From Neelides folsomi (lineage: Eukaryota > Arthropoda > Collembola > Neelipleona > Neelidae): a stretch of 25,580 bases of DNA. A program made the position numbers and the translations under genes. The notes under the pieces are model-generated. The model was not told where the DNA came from. It was given only the letters and a program-made list of their open reading frames with translations, and searched no databases. This document shows positions 1-11,235 of this stretch, in pieces; position 1 is the first letter of the stretch; every line of letters begins with the position of its first letter. The DNA lies in assembly GCA_034687125.1 (NCBI GenBank), contig JAQGBZ010000624.1:1-25580 (forward strand). The letters are read 5' to 3'.

Positions 1-77
1 TAAAATTATAGATTTAATGATAATCAATTAATTTAATTCTAATTTCCTATGCTCTAAACTGCAGATAATTAATGACA
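1..77. repeat. Direct repeat, copy A
   Basis: Bases 1-77 are identical, as far as I can read, to 2162-2238 (constant offset of 2161). The match stops after the shared GATAATTAATGACA. Because copy A begins at the first base of the window, the repeat probably extends further left. Each copy lies upstream of a gene encoding a similar small secreted peptide (ATG at 475 and at 2409). The simplest reading is a segmental tandem duplication that copied promoter and gene together. Confidence 0.9.
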
Positions 78-474
78 ATGCGTTTTTTGATATTTATATA
101 ACATCCAACATAAAACCAATATTGTACCAATATTGGTGGGTGTTTCCTGGGACAATACTTAAAATTTAAACCAATTCCTTTAAAAATTACCACAATCGAA
201 TGAAATGAAATTCCCAGAAATTTATTTATTTACATAATAATCTTTTAATTCAAATAACAATAAACATGTATCATGAAAGTACCAATATCGATTTACTGAT
301 ATGAGTATAATGATAAAATATCATGTAATCTATAGATTGAAATTGACTAAAATATTTGCTATGATTAAAATCGGCAAATAAAAAAAATTGTATATAAAAA
401 CGATTGAAATTTGTAACTTTACAATTAAATCGAAAAATCGAAATCAATTCATTGGATCTAAAAGTGAAACAAAC

Positions 475-999
475 ATGAGTAAATTATCAATTGCAATTTT
501 CTGCATTGTCGGAATCATCTGTATTGCACAAGTTCAAGAGGCGAAAGGTGATTCTTACATACTTATATTTTATTAAAAAAATTATTAAAAAATTACGTTT
601 TAAAATTTTGATTTTAAATTACTATTGTTTTTCATGATCTTAGCGGAAATTGATGGTATTCTAAAAGATATTGGCGGTACAATCAACGGTACATTAAATT
701 TTATTAAAAAAGGACAAACAAATTAAATAATAATTTGACATTTTTATTACAAATATATTAATAAATGATAGAAGTCGGAAACAGATGCAATAAAGGTACT
801 TGCTTTTGGAATGATTGGAGAGGAAGGGATTCTTATTGCGAAGCACGTGGAAGATACAACAATCGTTTTTCCTATTCCGTTCATTGGTTGGATTTTTATT
901 TTTTACCATCACTTTAACTTTATCCTTTGCTTTAACTAACATAAATTTATATTGGGATTTTTCAGGACGAATGGAGGTGGAAAATGTTTTTGCTGTTGA
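475..999 (+). CDS. Small secreted cysteine-rich peptide (defensin-like), 4 exons
   Basis: Exons 475-547, 644-688, 772-886 and 966-999 join in frame to 88 residues plus TGA. The three introns (96, 83 and 79 bases) have GT-AG ends. The start is the ATG at 475, which opens a clear signal peptide (MSKLSIAIFCIVGIICIA) with likely cleavage after QEAKA. An acidic, Gly-rich propeptide-like stretch follows (EIDGILKDIGGTIN). The mature part has six cysteines: CNKGTCFW, then SYCEARGR, then the end TNGGGKCFCC. The CxCC tail and GGGKC resemble the gamma-core of cysteine-stabilised antimicrobial peptides, but the spacing is not a textbook insect defensin. The exon 3 donor is the least certain point: 886 is the one phase-2 GT that keeps the GGGKCFCC frame. 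A paralogous last exon at 2748-2790 with the same phase supports this frame. An antimicrobial role is inferred from form only. Confidence 0.62.
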
Positions 1000-2161
1000 A
1001 ACTAAGTTTTAATAAGCTTTGATATTTATAGTCTTCCATTCTACGTAGTATTTGTTAAATTTTAAGTTTGCCAAGGTAAATGAAATCAAATTGTGAATTA
1101 GGCTATAGGATTTAGGAATAATTATTATTGAACCAAGGGTATAATAATAATAATAAAATTAATATTGCCTCATTATAGGTAGAATAATAAAATATAAAAA
1201 TTAACCTTTTTATTGTGATTTTGTAACGAATAAAATTAACCAATTTGGTTTACTTCATATTCGGAATTCATTTAATAGATTTAAAATATTATAAATTTTC
1301 ACTCATTTCATTAAAATTCATTAATTCAATTGAGAAATTGCATTGAAAATTGCATTATGAATGAAAACTGAACGCGTCACGCTTCACACTATGTATTTTA
1401 CATTCCAAATAGGTTGAGTCAGTTCTCATTTGCGAGTATTGTAAGTTTTATGAGATAGGGAAACATCTTTTTGACCTTCTTTGCATTGCTTGATTGCTTC
1501 TACTGTTTTGACGTTATGGAGTATCCAAAGTCAATTTCATAAATAATGTCAAGGAATATTCAATTTAATTTTGGATTATTTAAAATTGAATTTGATATAA
1601 GTAACCCTAAACAATAAAAATTTAGTAATTTAATATAATAATTCATGTTTACATTTTTCCTCCCAGACGGCCACCTCTTTAATTAACGTGAAAGAGTAAA
1701 ATTGAAAATCTTTGATAGATTTGATACGAGATAAATTCGTTCGGCGTTTGTTCAAAATTAATGCTTTATAATTAATAATCATGATTAATTCAACCATTTT
1801 ATTTATATCTTTATTTGAAAAGAACTACAAATGTAAATAGTATTTACACCACAAGACAAGACAAACTATATTAATAATTTCATGATTCTCATGAAACTAG
1901 GTAAGGTAAGGTTGCTAAGATATGTTTTTGTAAAACGATGATTAAAGGGAAATTAATCAATGTATTTAAGTGCATGTAGTTCAATTATTTATTTAGACGT
2001 TTAGAAGACATATATAGATAATTGAGTAATTGTAATAAATAAACATGGGGTTTTTAAAATTTCCCCATCATCACACGAATCACAATTCTCACAATTGCCA
2101 CAATCTTATTATTTCTGGATGGAAATATTGAAATTATGATTATTAAATTACAGATATCTAT
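1000..2161. other. Intergenic, no gene seen
   Basis: AT-rich spacer between the cysteine-rich gene and the second direct repeat. It holds a short ATA/AAT microsatellite near 1138-1158 and many AATTAATT tracts. I see no ORF with codon structure and no RNA gene. Confidence 0.6.
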
Positions 2162-2238
2162 TAAAATTATAGATTTAATGATAATCAATTAATTTAATTC
2201 TAATTTCCTATGCTCTAAACTGCAGATAATTAATGACA
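2162..2238. repeat. Direct repeat, copy B
   Basis: Identical partner of bases 1-77. It ends 171 bases before the ATG of the second cysteine-rich peptide copy, whereas copy A ends 398 bases before its gene. Some spacer was therefore gained or lost after the duplication. Confidence 0.9.
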
Positions 2239-2408
2239 TAAATATGACTACAAGATACTACAGATATAAGAGTAGTAGATACTACCATGTATTTGGAAAT
2301 TTGATTAAACTTTTAATCAAAGTAAAAATTAGGTTTGTAGTTTGCCTTTTGGGTATGGAAGAGGAAGCGAGATAAAATCATTATTTTGAAAGTCAGATAA
2401 TTCAAATC

Positions 2409-2790
2409 ATGAAACTGTACATTATTTTTATCTGTGTCGTTGGAATGTTTCATTTTACAAATCAAAGGGGGAAATTTAAAAGGAAGTTTGAATGAAATTC
2501 CTGAAGCTGTACTCGACTTGCACGGTCCTGAAATCAAATTAATTTATTGTAAAATAAATGAGAAAAAATGGCAAAATATCTAAAGACCTGACTCCCGACC
2601 TTCAAGAGACCCGACCCTTTTTACATCGCCCTATAACTAGCGACATGTATTTGGATTACACATAATATATAATTTACAAAATGTGCAACTTTCAGATTTT
2701 TTGCTTTCATATGGCAACTAATATGTAACTATATTGGAAATTTTCAGTACTTTGGGAGGAGGAATTTGTTATTGCTGTTTAACAAATTAA
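2409..2790 (+). pseudogene. Second, damaged copy of the cysteine-rich secreted peptide
   Basis: The ATG at 2409 opens a signal peptide (MKLYIIFICVVGMFHFTNQ) that resembles the first copy (KLSIAIFCIVGI). Reading then breaks at a run of five G (2467-2471). Reading past it by one base gives NLKGSLNEIPEAVLDLHG and a phase-1 donor at 2524, the same phase as exon 2 of the first copy. The last exon is clear: acceptor TTTTCAG, then 2748-2790 encoding TLGGGICYCC LTN and TAA, entering in the same phase as the first copy's TNGGGKCFCC. The middle cysteine exon is unclear; CNFQIFCF around 2690 is a candidate with no good donor. Either the copy is decaying, or it is functional with a homopolymer sequencing error and an exon I missed. 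Confidence 0.6.
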
Positions 2791-3320
2791 GCATTGAAAA
2801 ATGAAATATCTGTTGCGTTTTTTTATAAATTTTTGTTAAATGTAATATAATTTGAAACCTAACCACAATTTAATCACCTACTCAATTTTACAAAATAATT
2901 ATATAAAATGAAAATGACATTGGATTTATTTATTGGATTGTAATTGTAATAAGAGTAATAAGAATAATAGCATATGAAAGTACTTAAATTAAAAAAATGT
3001 TGATTTCTTATTAAAATCATCATTTATTTTCAAATATTTATTGTTCAAAAACAATATCAAATAATGGCATTATTGCAAAAAAGTTGAAAATAAATTATAA
3101 TTAAAATTGGAAATATTATTACAATCAATAATTTAATTAAGATTTGTGTATAATTTTCATGTTATTATTGGCCATTTACAATTACACTCTTATCATCATT
3201 AAATAATAATTTAAAAGAATGAATTCGAAATTCTTAGAAATAATTTAAAACGTAATTATTTTACATATCTTAAAATATTTTGTTGACATACTAAATGTAT
3301 TAACCAAGCAGAACTGAATA
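2791..3320. other. Intergenic, no gene seen
   Basis: Very AT-rich. I find no convincing ORF, tRNA or repeat in this stretch. Confidence 0.5.
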
Positions 3321-3402
3321 AAAGATGAAATTGAGGAATAAAAATTTTACATTTAAAAGATTGAATTCTTCACAATTTGTAATTTTTATAATTTTGATTG
3401 AA

Positions 3403-3413
3403 GGGGGGGGGGG
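3403..3413 (+). repeat. Poly-G run of 11
   Basis: Eleven consecutive G in an otherwise AT-rich area, with a second G-rich tract (GGGGGTGGGGGG) near 3719. The run cuts through a stretch whose minus strand looks faintly coding (GLSRRELELYAVGVNKQKQ, about 3440-3510). It may have interrupted an old exon of the neighbouring pseudogene. Confidence 0.7.
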
Positions 3414-3744
3414 ATTTTTTCATTTTTTGCTTTTGCTTGTTTACTCCAACGGCGTACAATTCAAGTTCTCTCCGAGAAAGTCCGCAAATGAATTTGTGAG
3501 ATTTGGCAAAATCATAAAATGTTCAATTCGAAAGAATCTCAATTAAAAAATAGTAAATGAAAATTAATTAATGCTTAAATAATTATTAAAAAATACGACT
3601 TTTTAGTCATCATTCAAACTGAATTGTCTTCTGCACTGCATTCTAACATGACAAATAACTTAAACATTAGTTAATTAATTAATCAAAGCACTCATTTTAT
3701 CAAAATGTTAAAAATATTGGGGGTGGGGGGAATCTTTACTTTAT

Positions 3745-6077
3745 CTGCTTTCTTCAAGTTCTCCATCTTCCACATTTTTCCTGCTAGTCGATGGATCGCT
3801 CGATTTCCCATTTTTTGCTTTTCCTCCCGCGGACGTTTACTTCTTTCTTTTCTGTGTTTGAATTAGAGTCGAAGATTCGGATTTAATTCCTTTTCTTCTT
3901 TTCTTTGGTTTTTCAACTTCTTCCTCGTCAGAATCTTCAGATTCTTCAACGGCTTTTCTTTACCCGACTTTTGGCTTTACTTTTTCTTCTTCGTTTAATT
4001 TAATGTCTTTTTGATGCCAACTTTTGCTATTTAAGAAAAATAATAGTTATAATCTTAATTATCTGATACCATTAAGATTAATTGACATGTTATGTCAGTT
4101 CAACGATGTCAGTCCTTCGATGTATGTAAATATTGAAAGATTCAACGATGAAAGCATTTTATGAATTGAATTGAGGTTTTATAAATATAATTAAGTTTAT
4201 AATTAATTGATTTATCTTGTTGCATCCAATTCTTCCCTTTCATTTTCAATCTGAGCCAAACGATCCATGCATTCTTGTTCCATAAATTGTGCGACGGTGA
4301 GCCCGCGGATTTTCCCACTCCAAGTCAAAACTTCGCGTCGGCTTTTCCAATTTCCTCCTTCAAATTCCATTTAACAAATTCGTTTTCGTACAATGGAATT
4401 GAACGTTCCTTTCTTCTTCTCCGGATCTTCGTTCCAATTCGAAAAGTTCGTTTCGGTCATTGCTTCTTTTATGTATCTGGAATAATAATTTAAAATTATT
4501 TTATTAAATTGGATTAAATTTCAAAGTTTGAGAATGCGGTTAAAATTAGTAATGAAATTTAATTAAATGTTAATTAAATTAGATAGTTAATAAGTTAATT
4601 AATTTATAGTTAATTAAAATGCGCATTTACCAATTGGATCATTTCTGTTTTCCTCATGATATTTTCCAATTCTCCAATTTCCGATTTGAGAGATTGCAAT
4701 GCGTCGTCGTCTAAAACTTCTGGTTGGTCGGTCAATTGAATGATGAATAAATGCTTTTTGAGTTCTTTGATTTTGGTGAGAATTTCGGTAATTGAGTTTT
4801 CCATGTTCGTTTTAACGAGCTGTTCGAGCTGGTTGGCTTTTGATCTCAAGACGTTCAAAGTGGCCGAGGAAATGTCGTCAGGAAAAACGCTAACGGATTT
4901 TCCCAATTTATCACAAAGACTCACGATTTGATTTATGTTCGTTTTGAGCAACGGGAATTTGAATCTTGAGAGAATTTTCATATTTCTAAAATAATCACAA
5001 TTAATATCTCAAATTATCTCAAATGAACGATCATTAACTAATTTGTACTTAATTTACAATTATATATAAATCAATGAATGATAAAATTATAATTTATAAT
5101 TTAATTGCAACTAATTAACGATGTTTTATTAAATTCAACTTACATGAAGGCCTTTGATCGGTTTGACGCTCGTGATGTCTTCTAAGATGAGGATGAATCG
5201 CTGATGGTCATTTGTCGTAGAAATCCCAAGTTTGCTCAGAAGTTTATGAACTGATTTCCGCAAGATTTCCACTTTGGGTGTTCGGATTTCATTTCTTCGT
5301 TCATTTCTTTGAGGAAATCTGTCAGCGCCTCGAACACGTGATCGTCAGAAGAAATGTCACGTGACTCCACTTTCTAAAATTCAAAATACACAAACGAGAA
5401 AATGAGAAATTTTGTATTGTAATTACTCAATTTGATCAGGTGATGGTGATGATAATTAACTAATTGGGGTAAATGGCGTAATTAGAGAATAAAAATTGAA
5501 CTTACGGGAAATTTCGGCGATGGTTCGCCGATTTGCTTCGCAAGAAATATTTTTCATTTCTTATGGTTCAAATTGGGACCGAAGATGATTTAAATCTTGT
5601 TCAAGACTTAAAAGCTCGTCCATTGGATCCCGACCAGCTGCGGGCGCGGGAGGAATCAAATTGAACTTCTTTTAATTCTTCACTTAATTTGAGGACCTGA
5701 ATTTAATAATTACTCGAATTATCCATCTTGTCGCATTCCATTAACTTTTCACTTCTCTATAAAAAATAATTATTTTTTTATTAAACACAATTAAATAAAA
5801 TAATTTTCATTATAAGTCGCATAATTAATTGATAATATTAATCGTGTTAATAAGTTTTGTTTAATAGGTATATTTTTTATAAAATAATTTACCGCTTCCT
5901 CTTTTGAATTCAAAAGCGGTAAGGCAACATCCTCTGGTTTTCTTGATTCTCTGATTAGCTAGAATAAAATGTTAAAAAATTATTTTATCTGTTTTAAGAT
6001 TTTAGTCGAATATAAACAACATAAATAATTGTAGAAGATAATAAAAATGTTAACTAAACAATTACCAAATGGCCCAT
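3745..6077 (-). pseudogene. Decayed multi-exon gene, charged nuclear-type protein, family not recognised
   Basis: Minus-strand coding fragments with recognisable splice sites: 6077-6066 (MGHL), 5958-5893, 5756 to about 5505, 5373-5144, 4985-4631, 4476 to about 4224, and about 4020-3745. Visible protein text includes KPEDVALPLLNSKEEA, KLSEELKEV, DELLSLEQDLNHLRSQFEP, EILRKSVHKLLSKLGIST, a long helical stretch at 4981-4631 (ENSITEILTKIKELKKHLF) and an acidic/basic tail (EESEDSDEEEVEKPKKRRK). The frame is broken repeatedly: in-frame TAA near 5737 and near 5556, and frame changes near 5665, near 5285, at entry to the 4985 exon, several times between 4240 and 4440, and between 3760 and 3960. Helical segments followed by a Lys/Glu tail suggest a chromatin or coiled-coil protein. 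I could not assign a family. The possible 3' end may reach 3440. Confidence 0.6.
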
Positions 6078-7258
6078 GTTGAAGTTGAAGATTGTTGAAA
6101 TTGTCCTTGAGTGACAAGCGTTTCAGTGTGATTGAAAAGAAAACGAAACAATTTTTGCATATTTAAGCTTTTTTGTCAATTTCTCTGTTGTGCAGGTTGA
6201 AATAATTAACAACTTCACTCTTGCAATATCCTATTCTATCCTAAGACACAATTTATTTTTTAAACTTGTATACTTTACTATGTTATACGTATACTATACG
6301 TTTGTAAATGTACATAAGTATACCTATATGTATATGTATTAAATAAACATTTAATACTTAAACTTTCCATTCATGTTACATATTCATAAATATAATTATT
6401 AGTAAATTGGTAAAGTAATAAACAACTATTGTAGTTTTAAATAAATAAAACTACTTCAGTTCGGCCATTAATGTGAGAAGGATCTACATAAACATTGTGT
6501 GTACGTTGCTGTGTTGCTGAGGTGAATCGTGTCAAATAATTGGCATATAAATAAATAGTTCTCTTTCGACCACACCTTCGATTATAATCATCTATTCCTA
6601 TATGCGGATTCACGTAGTAGGTATGAAATTTTCCATTCAATGACCTTAATTGAAAGTCAATATTGGGCTATTTTGCATGATGCAAAGGAAATATTCAGTG
6701 AAAAAGTTTTATACATAACTTCATACAATCCATTGATCCAGTTGGTATGAAAACCATAAGTGTAACATTCTAAATAAAACGTAAAGTTCCATTATCATTC
6801 AACTTCTGGATTCGCTAAATAAATACATACATATTTAATATCAAAAGAATCTATACACTATACTTAATATACTTTTAATAATAAATTGTCATATTAGTTC
6901 AATCAATATCTGAGCAGTTCAAGGAGGTTCTAAAAGCGGAACATTTATTATTACGCATTAGTTATTACGAAATTGAGAAAAAAAACATTGGAAATTGTAA
7001 AAGTCATTCATTGAGGATGTTCTGTGGACATTTCAATTATTTGATATACTTTGACATTTGACTTGTATTTACTTTATTTGAAACTATGTATTTGAATATC
7101 ATCTGAATGATCTGGCATCAATAACTATTAAAACATATTGTGCAATCTTTTACGTGTTTTTTGATATTTAATTATTAAATATTCTCCATATTGGGAAGTG
7201 TTTATAGTAAAGTGGAGTGGATAGGAGAAAAATAAAATATAAATTATGTTATCGCCAA
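6078..7258. other. Intergenic, nothing assigned
   Basis: AT-rich spacer holding the 5' flank of the hexosaminidase gene. A 67-codon minus-strand open frame (6437-6640) has no recognisable motif, signal peptide or splice context, so I do not call it. No RNA gene is seen. Confidence 0.5.
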
Positions 7259-10200
7259 ATGGCAGTTCTAAGAAATATTTTGATCATTTTCTTAGGAATT
7301 GTCCTATTTGTATTCATTTTTCAACTATATGGAATTGTACATTCAAAGTTTGAAGATGCCTTTATGAATTTTAACTATGTCGAAAGTGATACATTAAAAT
7401 CTAATGAATATCAACATAGGTAATTGTTCATTAATACATAATTTGTATTCTTAAATTTAATTATACTATAAAAACTTATGATGTAAAACAAATTAATAAA
7501 AAATATGAAAATGATTGAATTTAAAATATAACTATTTAGTTATATATATACAGAGTGGGTCTAAAGTCGCCTCAGATTGGTTTCTAAATGTCTGAAGCGA
7601 CTTTAGACCCACCCTGTATAATATGTTCTATACGATAATTGAGATAAATAATTTTATTAATATTTAATTTTTGATTAAATCTATGAAAGCAACATTTGGA
7701 CCTATAATTGCATTGATCAAATATGCAAGCGCGTTTTATTACCCAAATACGAAAATGAGAATGAAACTGAATATAAATCAAATTTAACTTCTCTGGATAT
7801 CTGTTGGCTTTCTTGTGGGAATTTTTCTACTTTATGGCCTGCACCTCAATTTATAGTAATTTATTACATATAAAGCAATTCAATCAAAAATTAATTGATT
7901 TAATTAAAAGGCCATTTTATTACTAGAAAACTTTTGATAAAAAATTGACACCATTTTCATATAAAAATGTTGAGATTAAATTTATTGAAAAGCTTAATGA
8001 TATCCAAATAGAAAACTTTGTGAACAATATAACGGATCTATTCAAAGCCAGACTGAAATTGGTACATGCATACATGTATATTTTATTAAAATGATTTTTT
8101 TCAATAATATATTATTGGTATGTTTGTACTTTTTGTGTCTATAGAATTCGTATTTATCGAATCTTTATTATTCTAATTTTATAACAATGCCTAAAATCCT
8201 TAAAATTGATTTATATAACTAGCTAGAAGAATTTGATATTAATACTAAAAGCTCAAGAAAAGTTATCAATCTCTTCAATAACAATATTTTCATTTTGTTG
8301 AACCTTGATATAAAACACGATCAAATATTGAAATTAAACCTGGAAACTGACGAATCTTATGAACTTACAATTATCCAATCATTTGAAAAATCAGAAGTAA
8401 GAATTTAATAAATCCTTAATTGAAATTAAAAATAAAATATAGTAAGTTAAATACAGAGACGGTAAATAAATATAATTACATAGGTAATAAATATTAATTG
8501 TCCATTTTTATAGAGATTTACTGTGAATGTGCAATTAAATGCATTTACAGTGTTTGGCCTAAGACACGGTTTTGAATCACTTTATCAACTTATTGAATAT
8601 GACGAATATGAAAATTGCTTAAAGGTAAAATGATATTTAAGCATGCTTAAGTATATAATTAATAATAATTGTCAAATGGTTAATACTGAAATACAAATGA
8701 TCAAATGTCTTAATTTAATAGATTTTGAGTGATTTGTTAATAAAAGATAAACCTTCGTTTCCCTATCGAGGTGTCATGATCGACACAGCAAGGAATTTTA
8801 TTCCAATAAAGAAACTTGAAAATTTAATTGAAGCAATGAGCCACAACAAATTGAATGTGTTGCATTTACATTTATCTGATAGCAATTCATTTCCCTTTTT
8901 TTCAAAACGAGTTCCGCAGGTTCGTTTTTCATATTAAACTAGTTTTGATTTGATTAATTATAAATGATTGTTAACTGTAATTATAATTTATTTATTTATA
9001 GTTATGATAAATATATTATAATTATTGACTGAGAGTTTATTCATAATTGATTGTAGATGACAATGTATGGAGCATATTCATCGGGAAAAATATATTGGCC
9101 TGAAGATTTAAAAGCATTAAAAGTTTATGCTAATTTAAGAGGGATTAAAATAATTCCAGAAATTGATGCTCCAGCTCATGCAGGTTATTTTGATTCATTT
9201 GTTTTTAAAATGAATAATATAAATATCATTTTCATATAAAGCTTAATCAGTTCATTACTTAAGTAAAGTATTTTTGTGAAACAATTGACCTGCCTAAATA
9301 AATCATTTTCTTATTCTTAAAGATTATAATTAATAATATCCAGAATATTCATAGGAAATGGATGGCAATGGGGAAATGAACATCAATTGGGAAATCTTTC
9401 CTTTTGTTTCAATAAAGGTAAAATAAATGTGTAATTATAAAATTTCTAAATCGTCCATAAAAATTTTAAAAAACATCGAGAACAATAATGAGCTTAAAAT
9501 CATTTTCATAATATTTAGAACCTTGGCATAGATATTGTGGACAGCCGCCTTGTGGTAAATTACATATTTTTAATTTTTCGACTTTAATTAACTACAGAAT
9601 AAATCCAAAAATTGATTATGTTTTATTATAATATGAATAAATACATACATATTTTATTTCCCAGGTCAATTAAACCCTGCCAATAACAACACTTATGAAA
9701 TATTAGAAAAAATTTACCAAGACATTTTTGATATATTTGACAATGATGTTTTTCATATGGGAGGAGACGAGGTTTATAATAAAATAATCAAAGATATTTT
9801 ATTTTCATTCACATTATGATAAATATAATCTCGCCATAATTAATTTTAACCGAAAATAATTAATTCAGGTATATGATACTTGCTGGAGATTAGACGATGA
9901 AGTTAATAAATGGATAAGGGAAAACAATAAATATGGAAATGGTGTTATGGAAGTTTGGTCAATTTTTCAGTCCAGAGGTAAAAGTTCAATTAAATAACTT
10001 AATTAGTTAAAGTTTCGTATTTAATTAACCAATGAATTTAGCTTTATCCAAACTGGTTGATGGAAGTAATAACGAAACTATAACTCCGATTGTTTGGACT
10101 TCTGGGCTGACCAGCAATAGAAATTCTAAAGTTTATCTCCCTCCTTCAACTTATGTAATTCAAGTTTGGGAACCGATGATGAGTTTCAATTTTGCCAAAA

Positions 10201-10919
10201 TCCTCAACGAAGGCTACAAAGTCATTTTATCAAATGTGGATTATCTTTATCTTGACCAAGGATTCGGTTCATGGTTAGGGACAAGACATATTTACCAGTA
10301 TATTTATTGGCAGGTAAATATAATACATACAAATGCTTAATTAAAAAACTAAAGTCATACACAATCCGTTAATTAATAGTTATAAGTTAAGCTAATTAAA
10401 TGCAATATTTTATTTTTTAGAAAATTTATGATTTTAATTTGGATCTCGTTAAATTAAGAAAATCAACGATGTTCAGAATTTCTTCAAATGTAACAAATGA
10501 ACAAGTGTTGGGAGCGGAAGTTCCTCTTTGGACTGAAAAGGTATTTTCACCTTTTTTACCAAATTGTTTTGTTTTATAAATCTTAAATAACACAAATTAA
10601 ATGAAATTAAATAAACTTAAATTAAATGGAATTATTTTTAAATTCCATTAATTATTTTAACACAAAATAATTAATGAAATCTTTACTTTGATAGGTGGAC
10701 GAAATGAATTTAGATATGAAAATTTGGCCAAGAACGGCAGCATTTGCCGAACGTCTTTGGACCAATCCTCAAACAAAACGAAATAATATTGTTTATAGTA
10801 GATTAAATCATCATAGGAAAAGAATGATTGAAAGATTTCAAATATCTGCTGATATTTTACAACCAGAATCTTGTTTACAATTACTTGGAAATTGCGATGA
10901 TCAAGCGGCGCCAATATAA
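7259..10919 (+). CDS. fdl: Beta-N-acetylhexosaminidase, fused-lobes type (GH20), 14 exons
   Basis: Hydrolyses terminal beta-linked GlcNAc/GalNAc; the fused-lobes branch of GH20 trims N-glycans in arthropods. Exons: 7259-7419, 7690-7855, 7927-8061, 8223-8396, 8514-8624, 8722-8919, 9057-9183, 9355-9417, 9519-9554, 9665-9771, 9869-9977, 10042-10313, 10421-10540, 10695-10919. All introns are GT-AG, all phases match, and the 2004 bases give 667 residues, the usual length. Residues about 6-24 form an N-terminal membrane anchor, so a Golgi/secretory type II topology is likely. Then come the WTYNC...C and C-x3-CG...TLWPAP elements, LRHGFESLYQLIEY, YRGVMIDTARNF, LNVLHLHLSDSNSFP, PEIDAPAHAG, QPPCGQLNPAN, the catalytic pair in HMGGDE (exons 10/11), and YLDQGFGSW. 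ATG 7259 is chosen because an in-frame TAA lies upstream at 7208. The segment after YLDQGFGSW (TRHIYQYIYWQ) departs from the common form. Polyadenylation signal AATAAA at 10976. The gene symbol is by family, without a tree. Confidence 0.92.
7551..7616. mobile_element. 66-base MITE in intron 1 of the hexosaminidase gene
   Basis: Two 26-base inverted arms (7551-7576 and 7591-7616, 24 of 26 matching) surround a 14-base spacer. The ends read CAGAGTGGGTC and, inverted, CAGGGTGGGTC. The element is flanked by TA on both sides (7549-7550, 7617-7618), the target duplication of Tc1/mariner elements, whose inverted repeats often begin with CAGGGTG. It has no coding capacity, so it is a non-autonomous miniature or a solo hairpin. 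Confidence 0.75.
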
Positions 10920-10975
10920 AATTTATATTTATCAGATTAATTACCTTTCAATATTATCCCTATTTAATCATTGCT

Positions 10976-10981
10976 AATAAA
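10976..10981 (+). promoter_or_regulatory. Polyadenylation signal of the hexosaminidase gene
   Basis: AATAAA 57 bases after the stop codon at 10919, in an AT-rich 3' flank with further overlapping AATAAA copies. Confidence 0.5.
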
Positions 10982-11143
10982 TAAATTTTGTCCTATGAAA
11001 TTATTAAATGAGTGTTAAATGGATAAGCATGACATTAGAATTTGACAATCAATCATACATTTAATCTATCTATTAAAAATTGTGATAAATGTAATTGGTT
11101 AAATAAACCTTTATTATTTTAATGGAATTATTTTTTGTAAAGA

Positions 11144-11215
11144 GCCGTGATCGTCTAGTGGTTAGGACATTGCGTTGTGGCCGCAATAACCCAGGTTCGA
11201 CTCCTGGTCACGGCA
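11144..11215 (+). tRNA. tRNA-His, anticodon GTG
   Basis: A 72-base cloverleaf. The acceptor pairs GCCGTGA with TCACGGC. The D arm contains TAGTGGTTAGG. The anticodon stem TTGCG/CGCAA holds loop TTGTGGC with anticodon GTG. The T arm is CCAGG TTCGACT CCTGG. There is no intron and no encoded CCA. The internal A box and B box (GGTTCGACTCC) are intact, and a T-run for RNA polymerase III termination follows at 11222. It should be a functional nuclear gene. Confidence 0.97.
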
Positions 11216-11221
11216 CTTATC

Positions 11222-11235
11222 TTTTTATTTTTTTA
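11222..11235 (+). terminator. RNA polymerase III T-run after tRNA-His
   Basis: TTTTTATTTTTTTT starts 7 bases past the tRNA 3' end, matching the T-tract terminator of tRNA genes. Confidence 0.75.

Noticed and set aside
3325..3546. 73-codon plus-strand ORF through the poly-G run
   Set aside because: Its GGGG stretch is just the homopolymer; no motif, and the minus strand of the right half looks more coding.
4275..4493. 72-codon plus-strand ORF
   Set aside because: Antisense to the 4476-4224 exon of the minus-strand pseudogene.
6437..6640. 67-codon minus-strand ORF
   Set aside because: No family motif, leader, splice context or neighbouring coding sequence; length is expected by chance.
7259..7419. 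Start at the GTG upstream (7217) for the hexosaminidase
   Set aside because: A eukaryotic gene should use ATG; ATG 7259 directly precedes the membrane anchor.
10657..10914. 85-codon minus-strand ORF
   Set aside because: Antisense of the last hexosaminidase exon.
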